Positions 7,377 to 16,231 of a stretch of DNA of 64,000 bases are shown in pieces. The stretch comes from Phyllobacterium myrsinacearum. GTDB lineage: Bacteria; Pseudomonadota; Alphaproteobacteria; Rhizobiales; Rhizobiaceae. Within the stretch, counting starts at the first letter, position 1; the number at the start of each line of letters is the position of its first letter. Below the pieces are notes generated by a model. It saw nothing but the letters and a program-made list of their open reading frames with translations, searched no databases and was not told the origin of the DNA. Position numbers and translations under genes: made by a program. The DNA lies in the NCBI RefSeq assembly GCF_002980555.1, contig NZ_PVBT01000004.1:124001-188000 (forward strand), given 5' to 3'.

Positions 7377-8870
7377 ATGTCTGCCCATTTCGCACGACCC
7401 GAACGCCACGATGGACTTGACCGCCTGCAGGACCGCAGGATGTTGCGCGATCTTGCCTATATTGATGGCCATTGGAGCTCAGCCAAAAGCGGGCAGACAT
7501 TCGAGGTGCGTGACCCGGCATCGGAAATGCCGGTAGCATGGGTCGCCGCTCTCGGTCTGGAGGAAACGTCTCTTGCCATCGATGCGGCATCGCGCGCATT
7601 CCGTTCATGGCGTGCGTTGCTGCCGCAACAGCGTGCTGCTGTTTTACGCAAATGGCACGACCTCATTCTGGCGGCAAAGGAAGATCTCGCGCTGATCATG
7701 ACGCTCGAGCAGGGCAAACCGCTGGATGAGTCGCGCGGCGAGATCGAATACGCCGCATCCTTCATCGAGTTCTATGCGGAGGAGGGGAAGCGGTTGAACG
7801 CCGAAGGCGTGACCAGCCACCTGCCCGGTGCGCAGATGATGGTCAGCCGCGAAGCGATTGGCGTCGTTGGTATCGTCACTCCGTGGAATTTTCCCTCTGC
7901 CATGCTCACCCGCAAGGCAGCTGCGGCTCTTGCGGCCGGTTGCCCCGTTGTCGCGCATCCCTCATCCGAAACGCCGCTGTCAGCCCTTGCCCTGGCGGAA
8001 TTGGCGGAGCGGGCCGGGGTGCCAGCGGGCGTTTTCAATATCATCACCGGCAAGGCAGCGCCTATCGTCGAGGCGCTTTGTGCCGATCCGCGCGTGCGGG
8101 CCTTGAGTTTCACGGGCTCGACCGAGGTTGGGCGCCTGATTGCAGCACAGTGCGCACCGACGATGAAGAATCTCGTCATGGAACTGGGCGGACATGCGCC
8201 CCTGATCATCTTTGCCGACAGCGACATAGATCGCGCCGTGGACATTGCGATCGGTGCAAAATTCGCCACGTCAGGTCAGGATTGTCTCGCAGCCAACCGC
8301 ATCTACGTCGAACGGCCGGTCCACGATGTTTTCGTCGCTGCCTTCGCCCGGAAAATTGCGGCGCTGAAAGTGGCATCCGGTCTGACAAGTGGGGCGGAAA
8401 TCGGCCCGTTGATGCACGAAAGGGCCGTGCAGAAGGTCGAAGAGCAGGTGCAGGATGCACTCGATCGCGGTGCCAAATGCGTCGCCGGCGGCAGGCGTCA
8501 TGAAGCAGGGCCGCTTTTCTTTCAACCGACCCTGCTGACCGATGTCCCCGACACCGCGCTGATCATGCGTGAGGAAACATTCGGGCCAGTGGCCGCCGTG
8601 ACCGTGTTTGACGACGAAGATGAGGTCATCCGCCGTGCCAATGATACGGAATACGGTCTTGTGGCCTATGTCGTTACCCGCGATGGCCAGCGCATGCTGC
8701 GTCTGGGCCGGGCACTCGAATATGGCATGGTTGCAATCAACCGGGTGAAAATCACCGGTGCGCCGATCCCCTTTGGCGGCGTGAAGCAATCCGGTCTCGG
8801 ACGGGAAGGATCGCGCCACGGCATCGAAGCCTTCACGGAACTCAAATATCTCTGCCTCGAAGCAAGTTGA
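7377..8870 (+). CDS. ssd: Aspartate/succinate-semialdehyde dehydrogenase of ectoine catabolism (DoeC/Ssd)
   Basis: A 497-residue NAD(P)-dependent aldehyde dehydrogenase. It shows TPWNFP near 169-174, the FTGSTEVG nucleotide motif near 245-252, general base E269 in MELGG and catalytic Cys303 in SGQDCLAANR. In ectoine clusters this enzyme (DoeC/Ssd) oxidises aspartate semialdehyde, made from diaminobutyrate, to aspartate. Succinate semialdehyde is the alternative substrate by family. GGGAGAG precedes the ATG at 7377. It lies 126 bases after asnC and 23 before the aminotransferase. The upstream gap holds AAATCAGACAAT at 7283-7294, a one-base-shorter relative of the putative EnuR motif. Confidence 0.9.
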   Translation: MSAHFARPERHDGLDRLQDRRMLRDLAYIDGHWSSAKSGQTFEVRDPASEMPVAWVAALGLEETSLAIDAASRAFRSWRALLPQQRAAVLRKWHDLILAAKEDLALIMTLEQGKPLDESRGEIEYAASFIEFYAEEGKRLNAEGVTSHLPGAQMMVSREAIGVVGIVTPWNFPSAMLTRKAAAALAAGCPVVAHPSSETPLSALALAELAERAGVPAGVFNIITGKAAPIVEALCADPRVRALSFTGSTEVGRLIAAQCAPTMKNLVMELGGHAPLIIFADSDIDRAVDIAIGAKFATSGQDCLAANRIYVERPVHDVFVAAFARKIAALKVASGLTSGAEIGPLMHERAVQKVEEQVQDALDRGAKCVAGGRRHEAGPLFFQPTLLTDVPDTALIMREETFGPVAAVTVFDDEDEVIRRANDTEYGLVAYVVTRDGQRMLRLGRALEYGMVAINRVKITGAPIPFGGVKQSGLGREGSRHGIEAFTELKYLCLEAS

Positions 8871-8893
8871 GGTAAAAAGCAGGAGCAATAGAC

Positions 8894-10273
8894 ATGTTGG
8901 ACCGTTCGAACGAGCTGAACGCCTGGGACCGCGACCACTTTTTTCATCCCTCCACCCATATGGGCACCCATGCGCGGGGCGAAAGCCCGACGCGCGTGAT
9001 AAAGGGCGGCGAAGGCGTGCACATTTTTGATGTGAACGGCAAGAAGAGCCTTGATGCCTTCGCCGGGCTCTACTGCGTCAATGTCGGCTATGGGCGGCAG
9101 GAAATAGCAGATGCGATTGCGCAGCAGGCCAAGGAGCTTGCCTATTATCACGCCTATGTCGGGCATGGCACCGAAGTCTCAATCAAGCTGGCCAAGATGA
9201 TCATCGACCGGGCGCCGGAAGGGATGAGCCGGGTTTATTTCGGTCTTTCAGGGTCCGATGCCAACGAGACCAACATCAAGCTGATCTGGTACTACAACAA
9301 TGTGCTTGGACGGCCGGACAAGAAGAAGATCATTTCCCGCTGGCGCGGCTATCATGGCTCAGGCGTGATGACGGGAAGCCTGACGGGTCTCGACCTCTTT
9401 CACAATGCCTTCGACCTGCCCCGAGCACCGATCCTGCATACGGAAGCACCTTATTATTTCCGCCGGGACGACCGTTCGATGAGCGAAGAGCAGTTCTCCC
9501 AGCATTGCGCCGACAAACTGGAGGAGATGATCCTTGCGGAAGGGCCGGAGACCGTAGCGGCATTCATCGGCGAACCGATCCTTGGCACCGGAGGCATCGT
9601 GCCGCCACCTGCCCGGTACTGGGAGAAAATACAGGCCGTTCTCAACAAATATGATGTGCTTCTGGTCGCCGATGAGGTTGTAACCGGCTTTGGCCGTCTG
9701 GGCACCATGTTCGGTTCCGATCATTATAGCATCAAGCCTGATCTGATCACGATCGCCAAGGGCCTGACTTCGGCCTACGCGCCGCTCTCCGGAGTTGTCG
9801 TTGGCGACAAGGTCTGGCAGGTTCTGGTGCAGGGCTCAGACAAACTCGGATCACTCGGTCATGGCTGGACCTATTCGGCGCATCCCATCTGCGCTGCCGC
9901 CGGTGTTGCCAATCTGGAGCTGATCGACAAGCTCGATCTCGTGACCAATGCGCGGGAGACCGGAGCCTATTTCCGCAACGCCCTTACCGAAGCACTGGGG
10001 CATCATCCCATCGTCGGCGAGGTGCGTGGTGACGGCATGCTGGCCGCCGTTGAATTCGTCAAAGACCGGGACGACAGGGTGTTCTTTGACGCGCCCCAGA
10101 AGGTCGGCCCGCAAATTGCGGCAGCACTGGCGGAACGCGGTGTGATCGGACGGGCCATGCCGCAGGGCGATATCCTCGGATTTGCCCCTCCATTGTGTCT
10201 CACGCGGGACGAGGCCGATACTGTCGTCAAGGCGGCGGTTGCGGCCGTCGATGCCGTTGCAAAAACGCTCTGA
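8894..10273 (+). CDS. doeD: Class III aminotransferase of ectoine catabolism (DoeD, diaminobutyrate transaminase)
   Basis: A 459-residue class III PLP aminotransferase. D260 in LLVADEVVTGFGRLG contacts the PLP nitrogen, and K289 in TIAKGLTSAYAPLSG is the Schiff-base lysine. In ectoine catabolism DoeD converts L-2,4-diaminobutyrate to aspartate semialdehyde, which the upstream dehydrogenase oxidises. AGGAG lies about 9 bases before the ATG. It shares the ssd transcription unit. Without the context it would be annotated only as an omega-aminotransferase. Confidence 0.9.
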   Translation: MLDRSNELNAWDRDHFFHPSTHMGTHARGESPTRVIKGGEGVHIFDVNGKKSLDAFAGLYCVNVGYGRQEIADAIAQQAKELAYYHAYVGHGTEVSIKLAKMIIDRAPEGMSRVYFGLSGSDANETNIKLIWYYNNVLGRPDKKKIISRWRGYHGSGVMTGSLTGLDLFHNAFDLPRAPILHTEAPYYFRRDDRSMSEEQFSQHCADKLEEMILAEGPETVAAFIGEPILGTGGIVPPPARYWEKIQAVLNKYDVLLVADEVVTGFGRLGTMFGSDHYSIKPDLITIAKGLTSAYAPLSGVVVGDKVWQVLVQGSDKLGSLGHGWTYSAHPICAAAGVANLELIDKLDLVTNARETGAYFRNALTEALGHHPIVGEVRGDGMLAAVEFVKDRDDRVFFDAPQKVGPQIAAALAERGVIGRAMPQGDILGFAPPLCLTRDEADTVVKAAVAAVDAVAKTL

Positions 10274-10281
10274 GGTCCAGG

Positions 10282-11373
10282 ATGACGGATATGGTTTCCC
10301 GAACAATGTCAGCCGTGTTACTGACCGGGCACGGTGATCTCGACAAGTTGGTGTACCGGACCGATGTTCCGGTGGCGCAACCGGCGGCAGGCGAGGTTCT
10401 GATCGAAATCTCCGCCTGCGGCATGAACAATACGGATGTATGGGTGCGCCAGGGCGCCTATGGCACCGAGAATGATGCGAATGCGGTTTCCACGTGGCGG
10501 CGGCAGGAGCCGACACTGACCTTCCCGCGCATTCAAGGCACGGATATTGTCGGCCATATCGTTGCGGTTGGAAGCGGTGTTACCTCCAGCCGAACCGGCG
10601 AACGGGTCATGGTGGATTTTTCGATCTACAACCGCGAAGACGACAGTCTTGCCGACATCGATTATATCGGTCATGGCCGTGACGGCGGATACGCGGAGTA
10701 TGTGGCTGTGCCTGCGGAAAACGCCCATGTGGTCAACACTGATATGACCGATGTCGAACTGGCGACCTTTTGCTGTGCCTATCTGACCGGTGAGCAGATG
10801 CTTGAACGAGCCGGATTGAAATCCGGCGAACGGGTGCTGGTTACGGGTGCTTCGGGCGGCGTTGGCTCTGGTATCGTTCAATTGGCACGGGCACGCGGGG
10901 CCATTCCCTATGCGGTGGTCGGTGCCGGCAAGGAGCAGGCGCTGCTCGATATCGGTGCCGAGGCTGTGATCACCCGCGGTGATGGGGATCTCGTCATGGC
11001 AGTGGAGCGCGCACTGAACGGCAGGCCTGTCGATGTGGTCGCCGATCTCGTTGGCGGACCTCTGTTCAACGATCTCCTGCGGATATTGCGGCCGGAAGGC
11101 CGCTATACGACAGCCGGAGCCATCGCTGGACCTGTGGTACAACTCGACCTTCGGACCATGTATCTGAAACAGCTGCAGCTGCACGGATCGTCGCAGGGCA
11201 CGCGCGCCGATTTCCGGCGTATTGTCCGTTATATCGAGGACGGCAAGATCAAACCGCTTGTCGGCGGCGTCTATCCGCTCTCGGAATTCCACCGGGCGCA
11301 GAGTGACTTCATGGCAAAGGCCTTTGTCGGTAAGCTCGTCGTCGTACCCGATGCGAAATATGAGCTGATCTGA
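10282..11373 (+). CDS. Medium-chain dehydrogenase/reductase, quinone oxidoreductase type
   Basis: A 363-residue medium-chain dehydrogenase. The N-terminal GroES-like part has ISACGMNNTDVWVR and FPRIQGTDIVGH. The Rossmann motif VTGASGGVGSG sits near residues 190-200. The GHE motif that helps bind catalytic zinc in alcohol dehydrogenases is replaced by QGTD, so a zinc-independent quinone-reductase-like enzyme is likelier. The ATG at 10282 is 8 bases after the doeD stop, so it is cotranscribed with the ectoine genes. No role in ectoine catabolism is established for this family; substrate unknown. Confidence 0.75.
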   Translation: MTDMVSRTMSAVLLTGHGDLDKLVYRTDVPVAQPAAGEVLIEISACGMNNTDVWVRQGAYGTENDANAVSTWRRQEPTLTFPRIQGTDIVGHIVAVGSGVTSSRTGERVMVDFSIYNREDDSLADIDYIGHGRDGGYAEYVAVPAENAHVVNTDMTDVELATFCCAYLTGEQMLERAGLKSGERVLVTGASGGVGSGIVQLARARGAIPYAVVGAGKEQALLDIGAEAVITRGDGDLVMAVERALNGRPVDVVADLVGGPLFNDLLRILRPEGRYTTAGAIAGPVVQLDLRTMYLKQLQLHGSSQGTRADFRRIVRYIEDGKIKPLVGGVYPLSEFHRAQSDFMAKAFVGKLVVVPDAKYELI

Positions 11374-11652
11374 GGATTGTTCGCAAACCTCCCTGAAGGC
11401 TACGAGGATAAGATGATGATAAGGTTATGAGGATTCTCAACGACCGAAATGGCACATCAGACCGGCGAGACTTCAGTCGTCACGGCATTGCAGCTGCGCG
11501 GTCACCGGGCCATCCACGGTGATCGTTGTCTGACTTGGCCGGTTTTCCCATCCGGGCGATCGCCCGGCAAAACAATTTCGTTCATCCTTGTCGGAATCTC
11601 CCTATCTTGGTCGTCCTTGCAGTATCAACCGCTTTAATCTCGGAGGTGCATC

Positions 11653-12075
11653 ATGGAAAACGTCCAATCGGCCTGGCAGACGACTGCCATTCTCATTGCC
11701 CGCATTATCTTTGCCGCCGTCTTTCTGATGGCTGTCTCGTTCAAATTCATGGGTATGGGCGCGACCGCAGGTTACATCGCTGCCGCTGGCTTCCCGTTCC
11801 CGCTGTTTCTGGCCTGGTGCGCAGCGATCCTCGAAGTGCTGCTGGTCATTGCCTTTCTGACCGGCGTCTTTTTCACACCGGCGGCAGTGGTCGCGGCCGT
11901 TTATGTCATCTTCCTCGGATTTTCGTTCCACGGTCCTTCGCACTGGGCCGGCAACCAGGACGAATTCGGTTTCTTCGTTGACCATTTTACCTTTGTAGCT
12001 GGTTTGTTGTTTGCGGCCGTCCATGGACCGGGAAGCGTGCTTGCCCTCAAGGCGGGCTGGACGGGAAGGGCCTGA
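11653..12075 (+). CDS. DoxX-family membrane protein
   Basis: A 140-residue protein with four predicted membrane segments (about 10-30, 50-70, 75-95 and 110-130). The DoxX pattern is clear: LIARIIFAAVFLMAVSFKF near the N-terminus and EVLLVIAFLTGVF in the middle. CGGAGGTGCATC precedes the ATG. DoxX proteins are often linked to redox or thiol stress, but no function is implied here. It stands alone: 279 bases upstream to the oxidoreductase and about 240 downstream to the next small gene, with nothing recognisable in either gap. Confidence 0.82.
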   Translation: MENVQSAWQTTAILIARIIFAAVFLMAVSFKFMGMGATAGYIAAAGFPFPLFLAWCAAILEVLLVIAFLTGVFFTPAAVVAAVYVIFLGFSFHGPSHWAGNQDEFGFFVDHFTFVAGLLFAAVHGPGSVLALKAGWTGRA

Positions 12076-12316
12076 ACTCAGCCTCCCATAGGAGGAAATA
12101 CGGTGGGGCGAGTGGCATAATCCGCACTTTCGCCCGAGGGGAATGCTTTGATGCTGGCTCAGTATCTTACGGGCAGAGGATAACGGCTTTTCATGATAAG
12201 GGTCCCACCAGGGCCCTACGGCGATTTTGAATGGTCCGCGATCACCGCGGGGTTTTCGCAATGGCAATCGTCAATCCCGATTTGTACTGAGTTGCCGCCG
12301 ACTGGAGTCTTACACA

Positions 12317-12481
12317 ATGCCCATTTTGTTTTTGCTGCCGATAGCTGCATTGATTTGCGTTTGGGCGGCAATAGTCTGTAGCAGAAGCCTAAGGTACCCC
12401 TTCCTTATTGTGGGCATGGTCACAATCGCTCTCTGGCTGTGGTATCTTTTCGCTTTGGTCCAACTGGACCTGCCGGCCTGA
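12317..12481 (+). CDS. Small membrane protein, 54 residues, unknown function
   Basis: A short open frame starting MPILFLLPIAALICVW, almost entirely two hydrophobic segments (about 2-19 and 28-46) joined by CSRSLRYP. A Shine-Dalgarno-like GGAG lies about 10 bases before the ATG at 12317, which decides this start over a longer frame with a poor N-terminus. It has no recognised family. It lies between the doxX-like gene and tetR on the same strand. It might be cotranscribed with neither. Confidence 0.5.
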   Translation: MPILFLLPIAALICVWAAIVCSRSLRYPFLIVGMVTIALWLWYLFALVQLDLPA

Positions 12482-12607
12482 AATTTCCTGAAATAGCAGG
12501 CTTGCCGAATTCAAGGGTAAGGCGGCTCTTCCTGCTTCTGAATCATCCCTATTGAACGCCCGTGACATCTTAGTATACAGTGTATATTCGTGACGGAAAG
12601 AGCGTCG

Positions 12608-13204
12608 ATGAGTGTAAAACAACGTATCCTTGACTGTGCACTGAATGAACTGGCCCGTGCCGGGGCGCAGGGGTTTAGTTTGCGAGCCGTCGCGGTTGCC
12701 GCCGGCATCACCCCGATGGCCATCTATCGCTATTTTGGCAACCGGGAAGAACTTCTGTTTGCAGCAGGCGAAGCGGCTTTCGCAACATGGCTGCGACGTG
12801 TCGAAGCCATCAGGGAGCAAGGCGCGCTGGATTGGCTGCGACGAGTGGGACAGGCCTATATCGAGTTTGCGCTTGATGAACCAGCTCACTTCGATGCCTG
12901 CTTTGTCATACGGACCCGCGTGGAAAGGCTCTACCCCAAGGACTTTGAAGCAGGACTATCGCCGGTTATCGCAATGGTGACAGAGCGCATCGCCATTGCG
13001 CAGGCGGGAAGCCGATTGAGGGCGGGTAACCCCCTGGAGTTCGCGCTCTTCTATTGGGCAGAATTGCATGGGCTCGCTTTGTTGCACCGCTCGGGGCGTT
13101 TTGCCATGGAACGCCCCGCCTTTTTGGCTCTCACAAACCGGTCTGTTGATCGCATGCTCAACGATGCGGCGGCGGGCGAGGAAACACCGGCACGCTCATC
13201 ATGA
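12608..13204 (+). CDS. TetR-family transcriptional regulator
   Basis: A 198-residue TetR protein. The helix-turn-helix covers about residues 23-45 (FSLRAVAVAAGITPMAIYRY, then FGNREELL), and a helical ligand domain of the WHG type follows. GGAAAGAG upstream supports the ATG at 12608 rather than 12590. Its stop overlaps the start of the Lnt-like gene by four bases (ATGA), so the two are translationally coupled and probably co-regulated. The ligand is unknown. Confidence 0.88.
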   Translation: MSVKQRILDCALNELARAGAQGFSLRAVAVAAGITPMAIYRYFGNREELLFAAGEAAFATWLRRVEAIREQGALDWLRRVGQAYIEFALDEPAHFDACFVIRTRVERLYPKDFEAGLSPVIAMVTERIAIAQAGSRLRAGNPLEFALFYWAELHGLALLHRSGRFAMERPAFLALTNRSVDRMLNDAAAGEETPARSS

Positions 13205-14607
13205 TCAGAAAAGACCATCCATATCTTGGCATTGTCGCAGCCGCGACAACAGGATTGCTGTTTTGGGCTTCGCGCGATACGGGACCGTCTGGCCCTCTCG
13301 TGCTGATAGCGCCCATTCCATGGCTGGCTTACGCTTTGACAGCAGAGCGTGTGGTGTGGATCGCTGTCTTGTCCTTTTTGGCGGGTACACTTGGCCGGCT
13401 TGGATTGATCCTGACTTATATCACCGTGATTCCGCCGGCTGTGCTCATTCTTTGGATAATCTTCCTGCCGCTTTGGTTTATGGGCACCGTGCTGCTGACA
13501 CGCTGGCTCTACCGCTCCGCTTCGCTCTGGATGGCTCTGCTGGCTTATCCGGTATTCTCCACGGCAAGCGAGTTCCTGTTCAATCTTGTCTCGCCTCACG
13601 GCAGCTTCGGATCGCTCGGTTATGCCTTGATTGATCTTCCCATCCTTGTACAGGCTGCGAGCGTCGGGGGTATTGCCGCCCTAACCTTCATGGGCTCGCT
13701 TGTGCCAATGGCCGGAACCTTATTCATCATCTCTCCGCATTCCCGCGGACATACGGCACTCCTTGCCGGGGCACCATTGATTGTCGTCTTGATATTTGGC
13801 GCAGTGCGGATGGAACATGGCTATGACCGGCAAGTGGCTGTCTCTTTGATCGCCGTTGACGCATTGCAGGATGACGACGTCAGAGACGAACCAACGGCCC
13901 TGCGGAATGCGAAGGCCTATGCGGACATGATCGATACCTCCGCCGGTACGCGCCCCGATATTATCGTCCTTCCCGAGAAAAGCCTGATCCGCAAACCCGG
14001 CTGGAGTGACACAGGCACCCTGATACGGAGCGCGGCAGAACAGTATGGCATCTCCGTCGTCGCAGGTTTCAATGAGACCCTGGCGGATGGACATCATACC
14101 AATACCGCTGAGTTCTATCAGCCAATGCAGCAAAACGGGCGCTACCTCAAGCGCAGGCTGATACCGGGTCTTGAGAGCGAGTTCGTATCTGGAACGGAGA
14201 ACCTCATCATCGGGAGCACCGGCATCGCAATCTGCAAGGACATGGATTTTGCCGCTGCTATTCGGGATTATGGCCGGCGCGGCGTTCAATTGATGCTGGT
14301 TCCGGCATGGGATTTTAGGGCCGATGCGCGATTGCACGCCCGCATGGCAGTCGTGCGCGGTGTAGAAAATGGCTTTGCGGTTGTACGCGCAGCGGCCAAT
14401 GGCTTGCTCACCGTCAGCGATGCATATGGCGAGATAATAGCAGAGAAAGCCACTGCTAAAGACGAGGCGGTGGTCTTGTCCGCCAAGGTTGGATTGCGGG
14501 ACGGTACAACGCTCTATGCGCTGTTCGGTGATGTCTTTGGCTGGCTTACGGTTGTCGGCAGTGTGCTTTTGATCATCCGTGGATTTAGATCGATGCGAAC
14601 AGCCTGA
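13201..14607 (+). CDS. Apolipoprotein N-acyltransferase (Lnt)-like membrane nitrilase
   Basis: A 468-residue protein with an N-terminal membrane region (about six segments within 5-205), a periplasmic nitrilase-fold domain (about 210-440) and a final membrane segment near 445-460. The nitrilase triad is visible: E259 in IVLPEKS, K317 in GRYLKRRLIPG and C345 in AICKDMDF. This is the Lnt plan, but the protein is somewhat short, the membrane region is diverged, and the gene is coupled to tetR. It may be an Lnt paralogue or a related N-acyltransferase/amidase rather than the housekeeping enzyme. Confidence 0.78.
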   Translation: MIRKDHPYLGIVAAATTGLLFWASRDTGPSGPLVLIAPIPWLAYALTAERVVWIAVLSFLAGTLGRLGLILTYITVIPPAVLILWIIFLPLWFMGTVLLTRWLYRSASLWMALLAYPVFSTASEFLFNLVSPHGSFGSLGYALIDLPILVQAASVGGIAALTFMGSLVPMAGTLFIISPHSRGHTALLAGAPLIVVLIFGAVRMEHGYDRQVAVSLIAVDALQDDDVRDEPTALRNAKAYADMIDTSAGTRPDIIVLPEKSLIRKPGWSDTGTLIRSAAEQYGISVVAGFNETLADGHHTNTAEFYQPMQQNGRYLKRRLIPGLESEFVSGTENLIIGSTGIAICKDMDFAAAIRDYGRRGVQLMLVPAWDFRADARLHARMAVVRGVENGFAVVRAAANGLLTVSDAYGEIIAEKATAKDEAVVLSAKVGLRDGTTLYALFGDVFGWLTVVGSVLLIIRGFRSMRTA

Positions 14608-14890
14608 CGCACACCTGAAAATATTGCGGAACCGAACCTCATGTCTTCATCCAGCTTCGCCAAGCATGCCGATGCGCGAATGCGGGGACGCAAAGAGTGG
14701 TATTCTCATTTTGAAGTTCGGGTCGCGAAAGTCGAGCGGGCGTACAACCTGACAACCTCGCAAGAGCCGCAACGGGACCCCAAGGGATAGTCACTATGCT
14801 ATGCGCCGCAGAGAGGTACCGGTTGCGGTGCGACGGTGGATTGAGGCAACTGCCTCAATCCACACAGGCCAAACCGTGCATGGACAATGC
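14608..14890. other. Intergenic stretch between the Lnt-like gene and a small ORF
   Basis: 283 bases between convergent transcription units. It contains an unsupported 49-codon frame (14641-14790, plus strand) with no convincing ribosome site. ACTGCCTCAATCCAC around 14850 repeats part of GTGGATTGAGGCA just upstream, so TGGATTGAGGCA and TGCCTCAATCCA (14838-14861) form a short hairpin that could end one of the two converging transcripts. Nothing else is recognised. Confidence 0.4.
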
Positions 14891-15070
14891 CTACGGACGG
14901 GCTCGTTCGCTGCTCGCCTGTTTGGTGCCGATAGCCTCTTCACACAGAGCCACATGTTTGGCCAGCGCATCGATTGGCAGGAACGCACTGACCGTGCAAA
15001 TATCGCGCTTTTGAAATTTTGGCATGCGCTGAAGTTCCTTCAGCCGTTCAAGAAGTGCAACCCGGTTCAT
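14891..15070 (-). CDS. Small soluble protein downstream of minE, 59 residues, unknown
   Basis: An open frame starting MNRVALLERLKELQRMPKFQ. Its start is set by a strong AAGGAGA six bases upstream of the ATG at 15070. It lies 57 bases after the minE stop on the same strand, so it may be the last gene of the min operon. The N-terminal half is a probable amphipathic helix; later parts (DICTVSAFLPIDALAKHVAL) look like a folded small domain. No family recognised. The strong ribosome site is the main evidence that it is real. Confidence 0.5.
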   Translation of the reverse strand: MNRVALLERLKELQRMPKFQKRDICTVSAFLPIDALAKHVALCEEAIGTKQASSERARP

Positions 15071-15127
15071 ATTCGTCTCCTTCATCCACTGGTTTGACGT
15101 TTGCCCTGACCCCTTGGCATGTATTCA

Positions 15128-15391
15128 CTAAGCAGCCCGAACTCCGGCTTTCAATGGAATCTCGATGTCAACCTCCAGCATCGAAACCTGATCATCACTG
15201 TTCATTGTCACGCGAACTTTTTCGCGATCGATTTGTATGTGCCGCGTGACAACAGCCAGAATTTCTTCCCTTAACACAAGGACCAGATCGGAATGCCCCT
15301 GCGATGCGCGCTCATGGGCGAGCAAGATTTGCAGACGCTCACGCGCCTTGGGCGCTGAGGCTTGCTTGTTGAAGAAACGGAAAATACTCAT
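15128..15391 (-). CDS. minE: MinE, cell division topological specificity factor
   Basis: An 87-residue MinE. The N-terminal MSIFRFFNK membrane-targeting and MinD-binding segment is followed by the anti-MinCD region [13 protein letters not shown] and the dimerisation domain with [14 protein letters not shown]. It stimulates the MinD ATPase and drives pole-to-pole oscillation, so the division ring forms at mid-cell. Its ATG overlaps the minD stop by four bases. Length and order minC-minD-minE are typical. Confidence 0.97.
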   Translation of the reverse strand: MSIFRFFNKQASAPKARERLQILLAHERASQGHSDLVLVLREEILAVVTRHIQIDREKVRVTMNSDDQVSMLEVDIEIPLKAGVRAA

Positions 15392-16203
15392 GCTGCCCTC
15401 CGCCGGAATATTTTGCCCAACAAACCGCGCTTTTCACTGGGAATGGTAACAGGGATCGTTTCGCCGGCAAGGCGCCGCGCGGCATCCATATAGGCCAAAG
15501 CCGGTGCGCTATCCTTGTCAGCCAGGGTTACCGGCGAACCGATGTTGGATGCGCGCAAGACATCCTGGCTTTCAGGAATGATACCAAGCAGCGGAATGGA
15601 TAGAATTTCGAGAACGTCTTCCACCTTCAACATATCGCCTCGTTCCGCCCGGTTTGCATCGTAGCGGGTTAAGAGGAGATGTTTCTCCATTCTCTCGCCG
15701 CGTTCGGCTTTGAGCGTCTTTGAGTCGAGAAGGCCAATGATCCGGTCAGAATCCCGAACCGAGGAGACTTCCGGGTTCGTGACCACGACTGCAATGTCGG
15801 CGTGGCGCATCGCGAGTGTCGCACCGCGTTCAATGCCGGCCGGACTGTCGCAAATGATCCAATCAAACGATTTCTTTAAATCTTCGATGACCTTCTCGAC
15901 ACCCTCTGCCGTGAGGTTGTCCTTGTCGCGGGTTTGGGATGCGGGCAGCAGGAAGAGCGTATCGAGCCGCTTGTCGCGAATGAGGGCCTGCGGCAGTTTG
16001 GCATCGCCCTGGATAACATTCACCAGATCAAAGACCACGCGACGCTCCGCGCCCATGACCAGATCAAGGTTCCGCAAGCCCACATCGAAATCGATGACGA
16101 CCGTCCTCTCGTTGCGCTGCGCGAGTGCCGCGCCAAGCGCGGCGGTTGACGTTGTTTTACCAACACCTCCCTTGCCCGAGGTCACTACGATCACTTTTCC
16201 CAT
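15388..16203 (-). CDS. minD: MinD, septum site-determining ATPase
   Basis: A 271-residue ParA/MinD ATPase. The deviant Walker A is GKGGVGKTT near 10-18, Walker A-prime [13 protein letters not shown] follows, and the C-terminus ends in an amphipathic membrane-binding helix ([14 protein letters not shown]). It recruits MinC to the membrane and is cycled off by MinE. The start at 16203 ([13 protein letters not shown]) was chosen over a 12-residue-longer frame because it matches MinD N-termini and follows a GGAAGG-rich stretch. It is 28 bases after minC. Confidence 0.97.
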   Translation of the reverse strand: MGKVIVVTSGKGGVGKTTSTAALGAALAQRNERTVVIDFDVGLRNLDLVMGAERRVVFDLVNVIQGDAKLPQALIRDKRLDTLFLLPASQTRDKDNLTAEGVEKVIEDLKKSFDWIICDSPAGIERGATLAMRHADIAVVVTNPEVSSVRDSDRIIGLLDSKTLKAERGERMEKHLLLTRYDANRAERGDMLKVEDVLEILSIPLLGIIPESQDVLRASNIGSPVTLADKDSAPALAYMDAARRLAGETIPVTIPSEKRGLLGKIFRRRAA

Positions 16204-16231
16204 GTTTTTCCTACCTTCCGCGAGCCCTGAT

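Noticed and set aside
14641-14790. A 49-codon plus-strand frame, MSSSSFAKHADARMRGRKEW
   Set aside because: No ribosome site, no family and no operon context; kept only as a note.
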